64,000 bases of DNA from Castellaniella defragrans. Its GTDB lineage: Bacteria; Pseudomonadota; Gammaproteobacteria; Burkholderiales; Burkholderiaceae_B. The stretch is taken from NCBI RefSeq assembly GCF_014203015.1, contig NZ_JACHIB010000015.1, positions 62,001 to 126,000 on the forward strand, in the 5' to 3' direction. The position numbers were made by a program, and so were the translations under genes. Position 1 is the stretch's first letter. The number at the start of each line of letters is the position of its first letter. This document shows positions 8,592-19,169 of the stretch, piece by piece. Under the pieces are notes generated by a model. It did no database searches. It had not been told where the DNA came from and saw nothing but the letters and a program-made list of their open reading frames with translations.

Positions 8592-11183
8592 ATGAATGTC
8601 TGGTTGAAGCGGGTGCTGTTCAGCCTGGTCGTGGCGCTGCTGCTGGCGGTGGTCGGGCTGGCGATCTTCCTGCTGACCTTCAATCCGAACGCCTACAAGT
8701 CCAGGCTGGAATCCTTCGTGTTCGAGCGCACCGCGCGCACGCTGACCATCGGCGGCGACATCGGCCTGTCGCTGTTCCCCCGCATCGGCCTGTCCGTCAG
8801 CGACGTGTCCCTGTCCGAACGCGACGCCCCGGACACCTTCGTCTCCGTCGACAGCGCCCGCTTCGCGGTGGCGATCTGGCCGCTGCTGTCCAACCGCCTG
8901 GTGGTGGACCACGTGGCCGTCACCGGCCTGAAGGCCTATGTCGTGCGGGACGCCCAGGGCCGCTTCAATTTCAGCGACCTGCTGGATGCCCGGACGGCGT
9001 CGGCGGCCGCCTCGATGCCCGCGCCCATGGCCGCCGCGGCGGCGGTATCCGGCGCCGGATCGGACTTCAACATCGACATCGCCGGCCTGGAGCTGAAGTC
9101 CGGCCGGGTCCAGTACGTCGACCAGCGCGACGGCCTGTCCACGGTCTTCGACCAGATCGAGGCGAACACCGGCCGGGTCACCTACGACCAGCCGTTCGAC
9201 GTGTCCCTGAAGGCCGCGATCACGGGCAACGATCCGGTGCAGAACGCCCAGCTCCAGGCCCAGGCGCTGCTGCGCCTGAACCCGGCCGTGCGCGGCTATT
9301 CGGCGCAGAAGATCAACGTGCAGCTGAGCGGACGCCTGGGCAATCTGGACCAGTCGCAGGCCACGCTGCGCGGCAACCTGGCCTACGACGGCGAGGCCCG
9401 CCATTTTTCCGCCGACAACCTGGAGCTGGCCCTGAACGGCAACATCGTCGGCGCCCATCCGATCCAGGGGCTGAAGGCCAGCCTGACGGCCGCGCAGCTG
9501 CGCCTGGACCAGCGTAACACCGCGCTCAAGATCGACAAGCTCGCCCTGCGCGCCGTGGGCCAGGACCGCAAGCGCGCGCTGGACCTGGCCCTGGACGCGC
9601 CGGCCCTGGCGATTTCGCCCGATTCCGCCCAGGCCGATCCCGTGACCGGCACCCTGAAATGGACCGGCGACGACACGCTGGCCGTCTCGCTCGGCCTGGA
9701 AGGGCTGTCGGGCAACGCCAACGAATGGCAGTTCCGCGCCGCCAGCCTGGACGGCGCGCTGACCCAGGGCGAACGCCTGCTGCACCTGAAGCTGACCTCG
9801 CCGCTGGCCTGGAACATGTCCCTGCGCAAGGGCGCCCTGAACGCCATCAAGGGCGACATGGGCGTGCGCGACCGGGCGCTGCCCTCCGGCAGCTATGAAT
9901 TCCCCATGATCGGCAGCGTGCACCTGGACCTGGTGCAGGACCTGCTGTCGGCGGACCTGAGCGCCGTGATCGACGGCGGGCAGGCCGTCTTCAAGTCCCA
10001 GACCACGGGGCTGACCGCGCCCCAGCCCCAGACCCGCTTCACCCTCAATACGGAAAAGCTCGACCTGAACCGCTGGCTGCCCGTGCCGCCGTCCGCCGGC
10101 GCCGCAGCCAAGCCGGCCGGCGGCGGCAAGGAGGCCCCGAAGGACAAGGCGGCGGACAAGGCGCCGGAGCAGGCCGCCGCCGCGCCGCCGCCCGCGCCTG
10201 CGCCCACGCCCGTCGACCTGTCCTTCCTGCGGGGGCTGGACATCGAAGGCGACGTGAAGATCGGCGACCTGCGGGTGCGCAACGTGCAGTTGACGGGCGT
10301 GGGCCTGCAGGCGCGCGTCCAGAAGGGCGCGCTGGCCGTCTCCAGGCTCGCGGCCGGCCTGTACGAAGGCACGCTCACGGGCCAGTTCAACGCCGCGGCC
10401 GACCAGACCTTCGGCCTGAAGCTGAACCTGGACAAGATCGCCGTGGCGCCCCTGATCCAGGCCGCGGCGGGCATGAGCCTGCTGTCGGGGCGCGGCGCGG
10501 CGCAGATCGATCTGCGCGCCCAGGGCGCCACGGTGGACGAACTGCAGCGCTCGCTGGCGGGCCGGGCGGCCCTGCAGGTGCGCGACGGCGCGGTGCAGGG
10601 CGTGGACGCCGCGCGTACCCTGGCGGAGGTGGCGGCGGCGCTGGGCAACGTCCTGAAGGGGCGCCTGGACGCCGTGGCCTCGCCGTTCGACAGCCGCCGC
10701 AGCACCGCCTTCAGCAGCCTGGATGCCCGCCTCGATCTCAAGGACGGCCAGGGCACCCTGTCGAAGCTGTCCCTGGTGTCCGACCTGGTGAAGCTGTCCG
10801 AGGGCAAGCCGGCGCGCATCGACGTGCCCGGCCGCACCCTGGACCTGGTCCTGCAGGCCCAGGTGGCGGCGCGGCTGCCCAAGGGCCTGGATGCCGCGCT
10901 GACGCCGCTGCTGGGCTCGACCATCCCCATCCGCATCCGCGGCGCCTGGGATCGTCCCGAGTACGACGTGGACTGGTCCAACATCCGCAATCCGTCCATC
11001 CAGCGCGCCCTGAAATCGGGGCTGATGGACCTGCTCCAGGGCCGGGACCTGATCGATCAGGCCCTGCCGGCGCCCGAGCCGGAGGCGGCCGGCGCCGCCC
11101 CCCGGAATTCCGCCGCGCCGGCCGCCGGCGCCGATCCGGTGGAGCGCATCGGCAAGGCCCTCAAGGGCCTGCTGGGACAATGA
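8592..11183 (+). CDS. AsmA-family inner-membrane protein
   Basis: An 863-residue protein with one N-terminal transmembrane helix (about residues 8-30), followed by a long beta-rich periplasmic region of AsmA/DUF748 type. The N-terminal FNPNAYKSRLESFVFERTG-like start and GRGAAQIDLRAQGATVDELQRSLAG near residue 640 are typical. A low-complexity linker rich in Ala, Pro and Lys (about residues 510-540) divides the chain. AsmA-like proteins are bridge-like lipid carriers implicated in phospholipid transport to the outer membrane. The start at 8592 (MNVWLKR) puts the hydrophobic segment at the N-terminus; a start at 8535 would add 19 unlikely residues. The next gene begins at its stop. Confidence 0.87.
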   Translation: MNVWLKRVLFSLVVALLLAVVGLAIFLLTFNPNAYKSRLESFVFERTARTLTIGGDIGLSLFPRIGLSVSDVSLSERDAPDTFVSVDSARFAVAIWPLLSNRLVVDHVAVTGLKAYVVRDAQGRFNFSDLLDARTASAAASMPAPMAAAAAVSGAGSDFNIDIAGLELKSGRVQYVDQRDGLSTVFDQIEANTGRVTYDQPFDVSLKAAITGNDPVQNAQLQAQALLRLNPAVRGYSAQKINVQLSGRLGNLDQSQATLRGNLAYDGEARHFSADNLELALNGNIVGAHPIQGLKASLTAAQLRLDQRNTALKIDKLALRAVGQDRKRALDLALDAPALAISPDSAQADPVTGTLKWTGDDTLAVSLGLEGLSGNANEWQFRAASLDGALTQGERLLHLKLTSPLAWNMSLRKGALNAIKGDMGVRDRALPSGSYEFPMIGSVHLDLVQDLLSADLSAVIDGGQAVFKSQTTGLTAPQPQTRFTLNTEKLDLNRWLPVPPSAGAAAKPAGGGKEAPKDKAADKAPEQAAAAPPPAPAPTPVDLSFLRGLDIEGDVKIGDLRVRNVQLTGVGLQARVQKGALAVSRLAAGLYEGTLTGQFNAAADQTFGLKLNLDKIAVAPLIQAAAGMSLLSGRGAAQIDLRAQGATVDELQRSLAGRAALQVRDGAVQGVDAARTLAEVAAALGNVLKGRLDAVASPFDSRRSTAFSSLDARLDLKDGQGTLSKLSLVSDLVKLSEGKPARIDVPGRTLDLVLQAQVAARLPKGLDAALTPLLGSTIPIRIRGAWDRPEYDVDWSNIRNPSIQRALKSGLMDLLQGRDLIDQALPAPEPEAAGAAPRNSAAPAAGADPVERIGKALKGLLGQ

Positions 11184-11206
11184 GAGACACGAGGAAAGCA
11201 CACGCG

Positions 11207-11596
11207 ATGACGACCGAGACCGTTTTTCAGCCGATCGCCGGGGCGGCCGCCCTGGCGGACGAGGCCGCCAGGCCCTACGACCGCCGCTGGCTGGTGGTCG
11301 ACGACCGGAACGGCTGGCTGGATGCCGTCCGCGCACCGGGCCTGGCGGGCCTGGAAATCAGCCTGCGCTTCGGCTACCTGGTGCTGCGCGCGGCCGGCAT
11401 GCTGCGCCTGGACGTGCCGCTGGACGTGATCGAGGACGACGACAGCGTCGAGCGCACCGCGCGGATCGGCGGCCGCGCCGTCCGGGTGGTGGACGAGGGC
11501 GAGCTGGCCGCGGCCTGGTTTTCCCAGTGGCTGGGCCAGCCCTGCCGGCTGGTGAAGGTGCATCCGGACGCCGGGCCGGTGAGCTGGCCCGGCTAG
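11207..11596 (+). CDS. Stand-alone MOSC N-terminal beta-barrel-like protein
   Basis: A 129-residue protein that looks like the N-terminal beta-barrel (MOSC_N-type) domain on its own: YDRRWLVVDDRNGWLDAVRAP resembles the start of mARC/YcbX-type proteins, and there is no following MOSC catalytic domain. The chain ends in DAGPVSWPG. A GAGGAAAG ribosome site sits just upstream of 11207; an ATG at 11180, overlapping the AsmA stop, would add nine residues. It is probably co-transcribed with the AsmA-like gene. Function is unknown, and the domain assignment rests on short motif resemblance. Confidence 0.6.
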   Translation: MTTETVFQPIAGAAALADEAARPYDRRWLVVDDRNGWLDAVRAPGLAGLEISLRFGYLVLRAAGMLRLDVPLDVIEDDDSVERTARIGGRAVRVVDEGELAAAWFSQWLGQPCRLVKVHPDAGPVSWPG

Positions 11597-11599
11597 GCT

Positions 11600-12187
<588 letters not shown>

Positions 12188-12784
12188 TCAGAGTGTCCCC
12201 AAACGTTCATTATTCATATTTTTTTGCGTTGCAGCAAATCGTATCAATCCGTAGTGGACCTGGCCCGCCCGCCTCTGGCGCAGCAGTTCCCATTCCGGCG
12301 GCGGCGCGCAGGCGGCCTCCGATTCCAGGTACACCAGCCCGCCCGGCAGCACGGCCCGGTCCAGCAGGGGCCACAGCCGCGCCAGCCAGCCCGCGCCGAA
12401 GGGCGGATCGAGCATCACCAGGTCGTAGGAAGGGGCCTGCTGGCCGCGCAGGAAGGCGCAGGCGTCGCCCGCGTGGATGCGGATGGCGGGCGCCTTCAGG
12501 CGCGCCTGGACGGCCCGCAGGCCGGCCAGCGCGGCCGGCGCCTGCTCGACCAGCTGGGCGGTCTCCACGCCCCGCGACGCGGCCTCGAAGCCCAGCGCCC
12601 CGCTGCCGGCGAACAGGTCCAGCACCCGGCGCCCGGCGAACGTGCCGCCCCAGAAATGCGCCAGCCAGTTGAACAGGGTCTCGCGCACGCGGTCGGGCGT
12701 CGGGCGCAGGTGATCGCCGTCGGGGACGGAAATGGGCGTGCGGCGGTAGGCACCGCCTACAATACGGATCTGGTGTTTCTTCAT
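12188..12784 (-). CDS. rsmD: 16S rRNA (guanine-966-N2)-methyltransferase
   Basis: A 198-residue methyltransferase with an RIVGGAYRRTPISVP start, the SAM-binding VLDLFAGSGALGFEAASRG motif (about residues 54-72) and the catalytic DLVMLDPPFG (DPPF, about 126-129). It methylates G966 of 16S rRNA in the assembling 30S subunit. The start at 12784 gives MKKHQIRIVGG, the expected N-terminus. It is divergent from ftsY across 57 bp, the classical rsmD/ftsY arrangement. The same frame stays open for about 2.5 kb upstream through ftsY and ribBA, but that is GC-rich antisense. Confidence 0.94.
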   Translation of the reverse strand: MKKHQIRIVGGAYRRTPISVPDGDHLRPTPDRVRETLFNWLAHFWGGTFAGRRVLDLFAGSGALGFEAASRGVETAQLVEQAPAALAGLRAVQARLKAPAIRIHAGDACAFLRGQQAPSYDLVMLDPPFGAGWLARLWPLLDRAVLPGGLVYLESEAACAPPPEWELLRQRRAGQVHYGLIRFAATQKNMNNERLGTL

Positions 12785-12841
12785 GCGCGGTCCGCTGGGT
12801 CCGTGCCGGGCCTTGGCCGGATCGTTTTCAGTGTAAAGCCT

Positions 12842-14140
<1,299 letters not shown>

Positions 14141-14188
14141 GGCACGGGCTAAAATGCCCGCATTCCGTTTCCATTCGACAGGTATGGC

Positions 14189-15367
14189 ATGAACATGGCA
14201 TCCGGCGCGGCATCGAACGAGCCGCCCTTCGACATTTCCCCGGTCCAGGAGATCGTGAACGAGCTGCGGGCCGGCCACATGGTCATCCTGGTGGACGAGG
14301 AAGACCGCGAGAACGAGGGCGACCTGGTCCTGGCGGCGGATTTCGTCACGCCCGACGCGATCAATTTCATGGTCACCCACGCGCGCGGCCTGGTCTGCCT
14401 GACGCTGACCCACGAACGCTGCGCCCAGCTGCAGCTGCCGCTGATGGCCAACCAGAACGGCACGCGCTACGGCACCAATTTCACCGTCTCCATCGAAGCC
14501 GCCGAGGGCGTGGGCACCGGCATTTCCGCCGCCGACCGCGCCCGCACCATCCAGGCGGCCGTGGCGCGCGACGCCCGGCCGGCCGACCTGGTCCAGCCCG
14601 GCCACATCTTCCCGGTGCGCGCCGTCCAGGGCGGCGTGCTGGTGCGCGCGGGCCACACCGAAGCCGGCTGCGACCTCACCGCCATGGCGGGCCTGACGCC
14701 GGCCGCCGTGATCTGCGAGATCCTCAAGCCCGACGGCAGCATGGCGCGCCTGCCCGACCTGATGGTCTTCGCCCGCGAGCACGGACTGAAGATCGGCACC
14801 ATCGCCGACCTGATCCAGTACCGCAGCGAGCACGAATCCATGATCGAGCGCCTGGTCGAGCGGCCGGTGAAGACGCCCTGGGGTTCGTTCCAGGCGGTGG
14901 CCTACCGGGACCGCGCCTCGAACGCGCCCCACCTGGCGCTGGTGCACGGCGACATCCGCCCCGACCAGGAAGCCCTGGTGCGCGTGCACGAGCCCGCCAG
15001 CGTGCTGGACCTGCTGTGCGAAGGCGCCACCCGCCACAGCTGGACCATTCCCCAGGCCCTGGGCGCCATCGCGGCCTCGCCCAGCGGCGTGCTGGTGCTG
15101 CTGAACTGCCATGGCGACGCCGATCTGCTGTTCGCCCAGTTCGATGCCTGGGCGCGCAGCGGCGACGCCCAGGCCGGGCGGCCGGCCACCGACGGCGAAC
15201 GCCACGGCCTGCGCACCTTCGGCATCGGCGCGCAGATCCTGCGCGACCTCGGCGTGGGCCAGGCCCGGCTGCTGGCGCGGCCGCGCAAAATGCCCAGCAT
15301 GGCAGGGTTCTCCCTGACCATTACGGGTTACCATAACGAACCCGGCGTATCCGACGCCGCGACCTGA
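14189..15367 (+). CDS. ribBA: 3,4-dihydroxy-2-butanone-4-phosphate synthase fused to a degenerate GTP cyclohydrolase II domain
   Basis: A 392-residue two-domain protein. The N-terminal RibB domain (to about residue 205) has the acidic-loop [10 protein letters not shown] (37-46) and HTEAGCDL (about 154-161) and should convert ribulose 5-phosphate to dihydroxybutanone phosphate for riboflavin synthesis. The C-terminal part keeps the GCHII outline ([26 protein letters not shown]) but lacks the three zinc-ligand cysteines and the GxxxxS...CDC signature, so it is unlikely to hydrolyse GTP. A genuine ribA should lie elsewhere. It heads a ribBA-ribH-nusB-thiL-pgpA-cinA run. No FMN riboswitch fits in the 48-bp gap upstream. 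Confidence 0.92.
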   Translation: MNMASGAASNEPPFDISPVQEIVNELRAGHMVILVDEEDRENEGDLVLAADFVTPDAINFMVTHARGLVCLTLTHERCAQLQLPLMANQNGTRYGTNFTVSIEAAEGVGTGISAADRARTIQAAVARDARPADLVQPGHIFPVRAVQGGVLVRAGHTEAGCDLTAMAGLTPAAVICEILKPDGSMARLPDLMVFAREHGLKIGTIADLIQYRSEHESMIERLVERPVKTPWGSFQAVAYRDRASNAPHLALVHGDIRPDQEALVRVHEPASVLDLLCEGATRHSWTIPQALGAIAASPSGVLVLLNCHGDADLLFAQFDAWARSGDAQAGRPATDGERHGLRTFGIGAQILRDLGVGQARLLARPRKMPSMAGFSLTITGYHNEPGVSDAAT

Positions 15368-15383
15368 TCAAGGAATCGCGACC

Positions 15384-15917
15384 ATGAACCCTTACGTGAT
15401 GACCCCCGACATGAACGGGGAGGGCCTGCATATCGGCATCGTGCGCGCCCGGTTCAACGAGGAAATCGGCCAGGCCGAACTGCAGACCTGCCTGGACGAG
15501 CTGGCCGCCCTGGGCGTGGACGAGCGCGACGTCATGGTGGTGTCCGTGCCCGGCGCGCTGGAATTGGGCGTGACCCTGGCCCAGATGGCCGAAACCTTTG
15601 AATTCGACGCCCTGATCGCCCTGGGCGCGGTGATCCGCGGCGAAACCTACCACTTCGAGATCGTCAGCAACGAATCGGCGTCGGCCATCAGCCGCATCGC
15701 GCTGGAAACCGGGATCCCGGTCGCCAACGGCGTGCTCACCACCGACACCGACGAGCAGGCCCAGGCCCGCGCGGCCGACAAGGGCCGCGACTGCGCCCGC
15801 GCCGCCGTCGAGATGGCCAATCTGGTGGCCGCCCTGGAGCCCGAATCGGACGACGACGAAGACGAGGACGACGACTTCGACGACGAGGACGAGGACGAAG
15901 AGGACGTGGATGACTGA
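15384..15917 (+). CDS. ribH: 6,7-dimethyl-8-ribityllumazine synthase with a long acidic tail
   Basis: A 177-residue lumazine synthase, condensing the RibB product with 5-amino-6-ribitylaminouracil in the penultimate riboflavin step. The active-site segments [34 protein letters not shown] and [13 protein letters not shown] are all present. The usual family length is about 155; the extra C-terminal ~25 residues are almost entirely Asp and Glu. Since this enzyme family assembles into pentamers or 60-mer capsids, many copies of the tail would coat one face of the assembly. The last 8 nt overlap the nusB start, which suggests translational coupling. Confidence 0.96.
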   Translation: MNPYVMTPDMNGEGLHIGIVRARFNEEIGQAELQTCLDELAALGVDERDVMVVSVPGALELGVTLAQMAETFEFDALIALGAVIRGETYHFEIVSNESASAISRIALETGIPVANGVLTTDTDEQAQARAADKGRDCARAAVEMANLVAALEPESDDDEDEDDDFDDEDEDEEDVDD

Positions 15918-16398
15918 GTCCAAGCCCGCGCGCGCCGGCGGCCGCGCCAATGCCCGCAGCGCGCGCCGTCTGGCGCGCGAATTCGCGCTGCAGGGCGTGT
16001 ACGCCTGGCTGCTGCGCGGCGGCGCCGATCTGGCCGAGCTGGGCGAGATCGACGCCCACGTGCGCGATGGCGAAGACTTCGACCAGGCCGACGCCCAGTG
16101 GTACCAGACCCTGCTGCAGGGGGCGGCCGGCCAGGCCGCCGCGCTGCGCGAGCGCTTCGTGCCCTACATCGACCGGCCCCTGGCGGAGCTGTCCCCCATC
16201 GAGCACGCCGTGCTGCTGATCGGCAGCTTCGAGCTCGTCCAGCACGTCGAAGTCCCCTACCGCGTCGCCATCAACGAGGCCGTCGAGCTGGCCAAGTCCT
16301 TCGGCGGCACGGACGGCTACCGCTTCGTCAACGGCGTGCTCGACAAGCTCGCGGCCGAAGTCCGCGCTCCCGAGGTCCAGGCGACGGCGCGCCGCTGA
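15910..16398 (+). CDS. nusB: Transcription antitermination factor NusB
   Basis: A 162-residue all-helical protein with the NusB hallmarks: an N-terminal [18 protein letters not shown] helix, [16 protein letters not shown] in the centre and [30 protein letters not shown] near the C-terminus (the last split over two helices). With NusE (S10) it binds boxA RNA in rRNA antitermination. It overlaps ribH by 8 nt, the ribH-nusB pairing conserved across proteobacteria. An N-terminal basic extension ([16 protein letters not shown]) is longer than in E. coli. Confidence 0.96.
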   Translation: MTESKPARAGGRANARSARRLAREFALQGVYAWLLRGGADLAELGEIDAHVRDGEDFDQADAQWYQTLLQGAAGQAAALRERFVPYIDRPLAELSPIEHAVLLIGSFELVQHVEVPYRVAINEAVELAKSFGGTDGYRFVNGVLDKLAAEVRAPEVQATARR

Positions 16399-16417
16399 TG
16401 CGGCACGGGGCGGGCTT

Positions 16418-17401
16418 ATGCAGGCGGATGGCGAATTCGACCTGATCGCACGCTATTTCAAGCGGCCCGCGCCGGACCGGATGCTGGGCGTGGGCGACGA
16501 CTGCGCCCTCATGTCGCTCTCGTCGGGCTGCGAACTGGCCGTCAGCACCGACATGCTGGTCGAGGGCCGGCATTTCCTGCCCGACGCGGACCCGGCCTCC
16601 CTGGGCCACAAGGCCCTGGCGGTCAACCTGTCCGACCTGGCCGCCATGGGCGCCCGGCCGCTGGCCTGCACGCTGGCGCTGTCGCTGCCCGCCGTCGACC
16701 ACGCCTGGCTGGCGGCCTTCTCCGAAGGCTTCCACGCCCTGGCCCGCGAATCCCATTGTCCGCTGGTGGGCGGGGACACCACCCGCGGCGACGCGGTGGT
16801 GCTCAGCATCACGGTGCTGGGCGAAGTCCGCCGCTCGCACGCCCTGCGCCGCGACGCGGCCCGCGTCGGCGACGACGTCTGGGTGTCCGGCACGCTGGGC
16901 GCGGCCGACCTGGCCCTGCGCCTGCTGCTGGGCCGCTTGCCCCCCGATCCCGAGCGCCTGCGGGCCGTCCGGCCCGCCCTGGACCGCCCCATGCCGCGCC
17001 TGAAACTGGGCCGCTACCTGGCCGGCGTGGCCCATGCCGCCATCGACGTGTCCGACGGCCTGCTGCAGGATTTCGGCCATATCCTGCAGGCCAGCCATTG
17101 CGGCGGCGAACTGTGGCTCGACGCCTTGCCGGCGCATCCGGCGCTGGCCGGCCTGGACGAGGCCCTGCGCCGCGAGGCCCTGCTGGCCGGCGGCGACGCC
17201 TACGAACTGTGCTTCACCGCCCGGCCCCTGTGGCGCGAGCAGATCGAGGTCCTGGGGCGCCAGCTGAACGTGCCGGTGACCCGGGTGGGCAGGCTGGTGC
17301 GCGGCGAGGGCGTGCGCGTGCTGGACGGCGCCGGCCAGGCCGTGCCGGTGGCGCGCCGGGGCTTCGACCATTTTGCCGAGCCGTGCGGAGACCTCGCATG
17401 A
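16418..17401 (+). CDS. thiL: Thiamine-monophosphate kinase
   Basis: A 327-residue ATP-dependent kinase producing thiamine pyrophosphate from thiamine monophosphate. The family pattern is clear: GEFDLIARYF at the N-terminus, GVGDDCAL (Mg/ATP-binding Asp pair), STDMLVEGRHF, then NLSDLAAMGA, LVGGDTTRGD and the C-terminal DVSDGLLQDFGHI and GGDAYELCF. It lies 19 bp downstream of nusB and its stop overlaps the pgpA start by 4 nt (ATGA), so it belongs to the same operon. Confidence 0.96.
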   Translation: MQADGEFDLIARYFKRPAPDRMLGVGDDCALMSLSSGCELAVSTDMLVEGRHFLPDADPASLGHKALAVNLSDLAAMGARPLACTLALSLPAVDHAWLAAFSEGFHALARESHCPLVGGDTTRGDAVVLSITVLGEVRRSHALRRDAARVGDDVWVSGTLGAADLALRLLLGRLPPDPERLRAVRPALDRPMPRLKLGRYLAGVAHAAIDVSDGLLQDFGHILQASHCGGELWLDALPAHPALAGLDEALRREALLAGGDAYELCFTARPLWREQIEVLGRQLNVPVTRVGRLVRGEGVRVLDGAGQAVPVARRGFDHFAEPCGDLA

Positions 17402-17955
17402 CAGACCCCAACGATCCGAAGCACGCGGGCCGGGATGCGGGCCGGCATGCGGGCCCCGAGCGGCCCATCCTGCGCCCCTCCGCCGCCTGGGTCTTCGCCC
17501 GGCCCGAGCGGATCCTGGGCTTTGGCCTGGGCTCGGGCCTGATCCATCCGGCGCCGGGCACCTGGGGCACGCTGATGGGCTGGCTGCTGTGGGCGCTCCT
17601 GCTGCGCGGCCTGTCCGACGGCTGGATGATCCTGATCCTGCTGCTGTCCTTCGGGATCGGCTGCTGGGCGGCCCAGCGCTGCGGCGATGCCCTGGGCGTG
17701 CCGGACCATGGCGGCATCAACTGGGACGAGATCGTCGCCATCTGGCTGGTGCTGTGGCTGATGCCGCACGGCTTCTGGGCCCAGGCCGCCTCGGTGGCGC
17801 TGTTCCGCTTCTTCGACATCGTCAAACCGCCGCCGGTCGGCCTGCTCGACCGGCGCTTCAAGAACGGCTTCGGGGTCATGATCGACGACATCGTCGCGGC
17901 CCTGTATGCCTTGCTGGCGGGGGCGCTGCTCGTCCGCCTGGGAGTGTTGTCATGA
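17398..17955 (+). CDS. pgpA: Phosphatidylglycerophosphatase A
   Basis: A 185-residue membrane phosphatase converting phosphatidylglycerophosphate to phosphatidylglycerol. Family motifs include GLGSGLIHPAPGTWGTL, GINWDEIVAIWL and FRFFDIVKPPPV with conserved acidic residues, alternating with about four hydrophobic helices. The start at 17398 overlaps the thiL stop (ATGA) and leaves a short hydrophilic N-terminus rich in His, Gly and Arg before the first conserved block. Its stop overlaps the cinA start in the same way. Confidence 0.94.
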   Translation: MTDPNDPKHAGRDAGRHAGPERPILRPSAAWVFARPERILGFGLGSGLIHPAPGTWGTLMGWLLWALLLRGLSDGWMILILLLSFGIGCWAAQRCGDALGVPDHGGINWDEIVAIWLVLWLMPHGFWAQAASVALFRFFDIVKPPPVGLLDRRFKNGFGVMIDDIVAALYALLAGALLVRLGVLS

Positions 17956-18458
17956 ACGAACGCGAGACGCGAGTCCTGGCGGGCGAAGTGGGCGCCGCCC
18001 TGCGCGCCGCCGGCTGGCTGTGCGCCACGGCGGAATCCTGCACCGGCGGGCTGCTGGCGGGCGCCATCACGTCCTGCCCCGGCTCCAGCCTGTGGTTCGA
18101 GCGCGGCTTCGTCACCTACAGCAATGCCGCCAAGATCGAGCAGCTGCGGGTGTCGTCCGACACCCTGGAACGCTTCGGCGCCGTCAGCGAGGAAACCGCC
18201 ATGGAAATGGCCGGCGGCGTGCTGGCGGCGGTGCCCCAGGCCCACCTGGCCCTGTCCACCACCGGCATCGCCGGGCCGGGCGGCGCCACCCCCGGCAAGC
18301 CGGTCGGCATGGTGTGCTTCGGCATCGCGCGCCGCACCGGCGCCGGGATCGTCACCCGCGCCCTCACCCAGGTCTTCGAGGGCGACCGCGAGGCCGTGCG
18401 CGCCGCGGCGGTGCGCCGCGCCCTGCAGGCGGCGCTGGTGGAACTGGGGAAGACCTGA
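17952..18458 (+). CDS. pncC: Nicotinamide-nucleotide amidase (CinA C-terminal domain only)
   Basis: A 168-residue stand-alone CinA_C domain, which deamidates nicotinamide mononucleotide to nicotinate mononucleotide in NAD salvage. Conserved blocks are TAESCTGGLLAGAIT (with the catalytic Ser-Cys region), GFVTYSNAAK, VSEETAMEMAGG and STTGIAGPGGATPGKPVG. It lacks the N-terminal MoCF-like domain found in long CinA proteins. It is the last gene of the rib-nus-thi-pgp operon; beyond its stop the base composition changes abruptly where the accessory island starts. Confidence 0.94.
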   Translation: MNERETRVLAGEVGAALRAAGWLCATAESCTGGLLAGAITSCPGSSLWFERGFVTYSNAAKIEQLRVSSDTLERFGAVSEETAMEMAGGVLAAVPQAHLALSTTGIAGPGGATPGKPVGMVCFGIARRTGAGIVTRALTQVFEGDREAVRAAAVRRALQAALVELGKT

Positions 18459-18465
18459 GCCTGGG

Positions 18466-18837
18466 TCAGGCTGCGGCCTGCATGACCATGTCGATATGGA
18501 TGCGGTCGTAGGGGCAGCGCAGCGCACCCTTGGCGTCCTTTTCCAGCAGGCCGATATCGACCAGGATCTGGGTGTCGGTATGGACGCCTTTTACGTCGCG
18601 GCCTACTTTGCGCGCCAGTTCCCGAACCCCGACGGTTCCCTGGCCCAGCAGATCGCGCAGCAGCAGCCAGCGCCGCCCGTTCAGGTACGCAAAAAAGACG
18701 GCAGGGGTCTCGAAGTTCAAGGTTTCGCCTTGCGGTTGGCCCGTCGCAAGGCCGATGGCCGCTTTGTGCCCAGCGGTCCGCAGCACGGTCTTCCAGTCCG
18801 GGTCGATGGTAATCGTCAGTGTTCTGGGTGTCGTCAT
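18466..18837 (-). CDS. TumA-type HTH antitoxin
   Basis: A 123-residue protein resembling COG4190-type predicted regulators that pair with small toxins. The C-terminal half contains a winged helix (LLLRDLLGQGTVGVRELARK, then GRDVKGVHTDTQILVDIGLL) and ends with LRCPYDRIHIDMVMQAAA. The N-terminal part (TITIDPDWKTVLRTAG) is likely the toxin-contact region. It is second in a two-gene operon whose start overlaps the toxin stop by 4 nt (ATGA), the toxin-first order. It likely represses its own promoter. Composition is less GC-rich than the neighbouring core genes. The family name is from memory and should be confirmed by profile search. Confidence 0.7.
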   Translation of the reverse strand: MTTPRTLTITIDPDWKTVLRTAGHKAAIGLATGQPQGETLNFETPAVFFAYLNGRRWLLLRDLLGQGTVGVRELARKVGRDVKGVHTDTQILVDIGLLEKDAKGALRCPYDRIHIDMVMQAAA

Positions 18838-19121
18838 GGGGGACCTCTGATGATTTCTACTTCCGTGATGAAGTCCTTGATGAGCTGGTCGATTGTCGTG
18901 AATGGATAGTGCAGTTCCGCTTGCCCCAGACGCATGGGGTCACCCTTGCCGCGTCCGTTGTCGAATCCAACCAGGCGGCGGCCGTTCCGTGCATAGACCA
19001 GCCGGTACTTGAATCCGTGCGTCGAAGGCGGGACAGGTTCTGGGACGGACCAGACGGTCATTTGGATGATGCCGCCGGTTTCATCAAAGGATTTCTGGTT
19101 GACGATGAGTTTGGCTGTCAT
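18834..19121 (-). CDS. TumE/DUF6516-family toxin candidate
   Basis: A 95-residue protein matching the DUF6516/TumE pattern: small, beta-rich, with YRLVYARNGRRLVGFDNGRGKGDPMRLG followed (in a second block) by a Tyr/Phe-containing helix TIDQLIKDFITEVE. It is directly upstream of, and overlaps by 4 nt, a TumA-like HTH gene. The ATG at 19121 (MTAKLIVNQ) is preferred; an in-frame TTG at 19148 would add nine residues. The biochemical target of the family is not something I can state. An inverted repeat lies 29-48 bp upstream. Confidence 0.68.
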   Translation of the reverse strand: MTAKLIVNQKSFDETGGIIQMTVWSVPEPVPPSTHGFKYRLVYARNGRRLVGFDNGRGKGDPMRLGQAELHYPFTTIDQLIKDFITEVEIIRGPP

Positions 19122-19149
19122 GTCGTTCCATGGCGTCCATCGTATCAAG

Positions 19150-19169
19150 TGCTGTTTGTTTTTACAGCA
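19150..19169. promoter_or_regulatory. Inverted repeat, candidate operator of the toxin-antitoxin operon
   Basis: TGCTGT (19150-19155) and ACAGCA (19164-19169) flank an 8-bp T-rich spacer just upstream of the toxin start. Such a site in the promoter of a toxin-antitoxin operon is where a dimeric antitoxin would bind. The inner sequence could alternatively act as a short hairpin in the mRNA leader. Confidence 0.4.

Noticed and set aside
8395..8595. A 66-codon plus-strand frame between metY and the AsmA-like gene
   Set aside because: Cys/Arg-rich nonsense without ribosome site; overlaps the likely promoter zone.
8343..11336. A 997-codon open frame on the minus strand opposite the AsmA-like gene
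   Set aside because: Rich in Gly, Gln, Arg and His with no motif; the plus-strand gene has clear family features, so this is antisense.
14141..14188. FMN riboswitch upstream of ribBA
   Set aside because: The gap is only 48 bp and lacks any FMN riboswitch-like conserved blocks.
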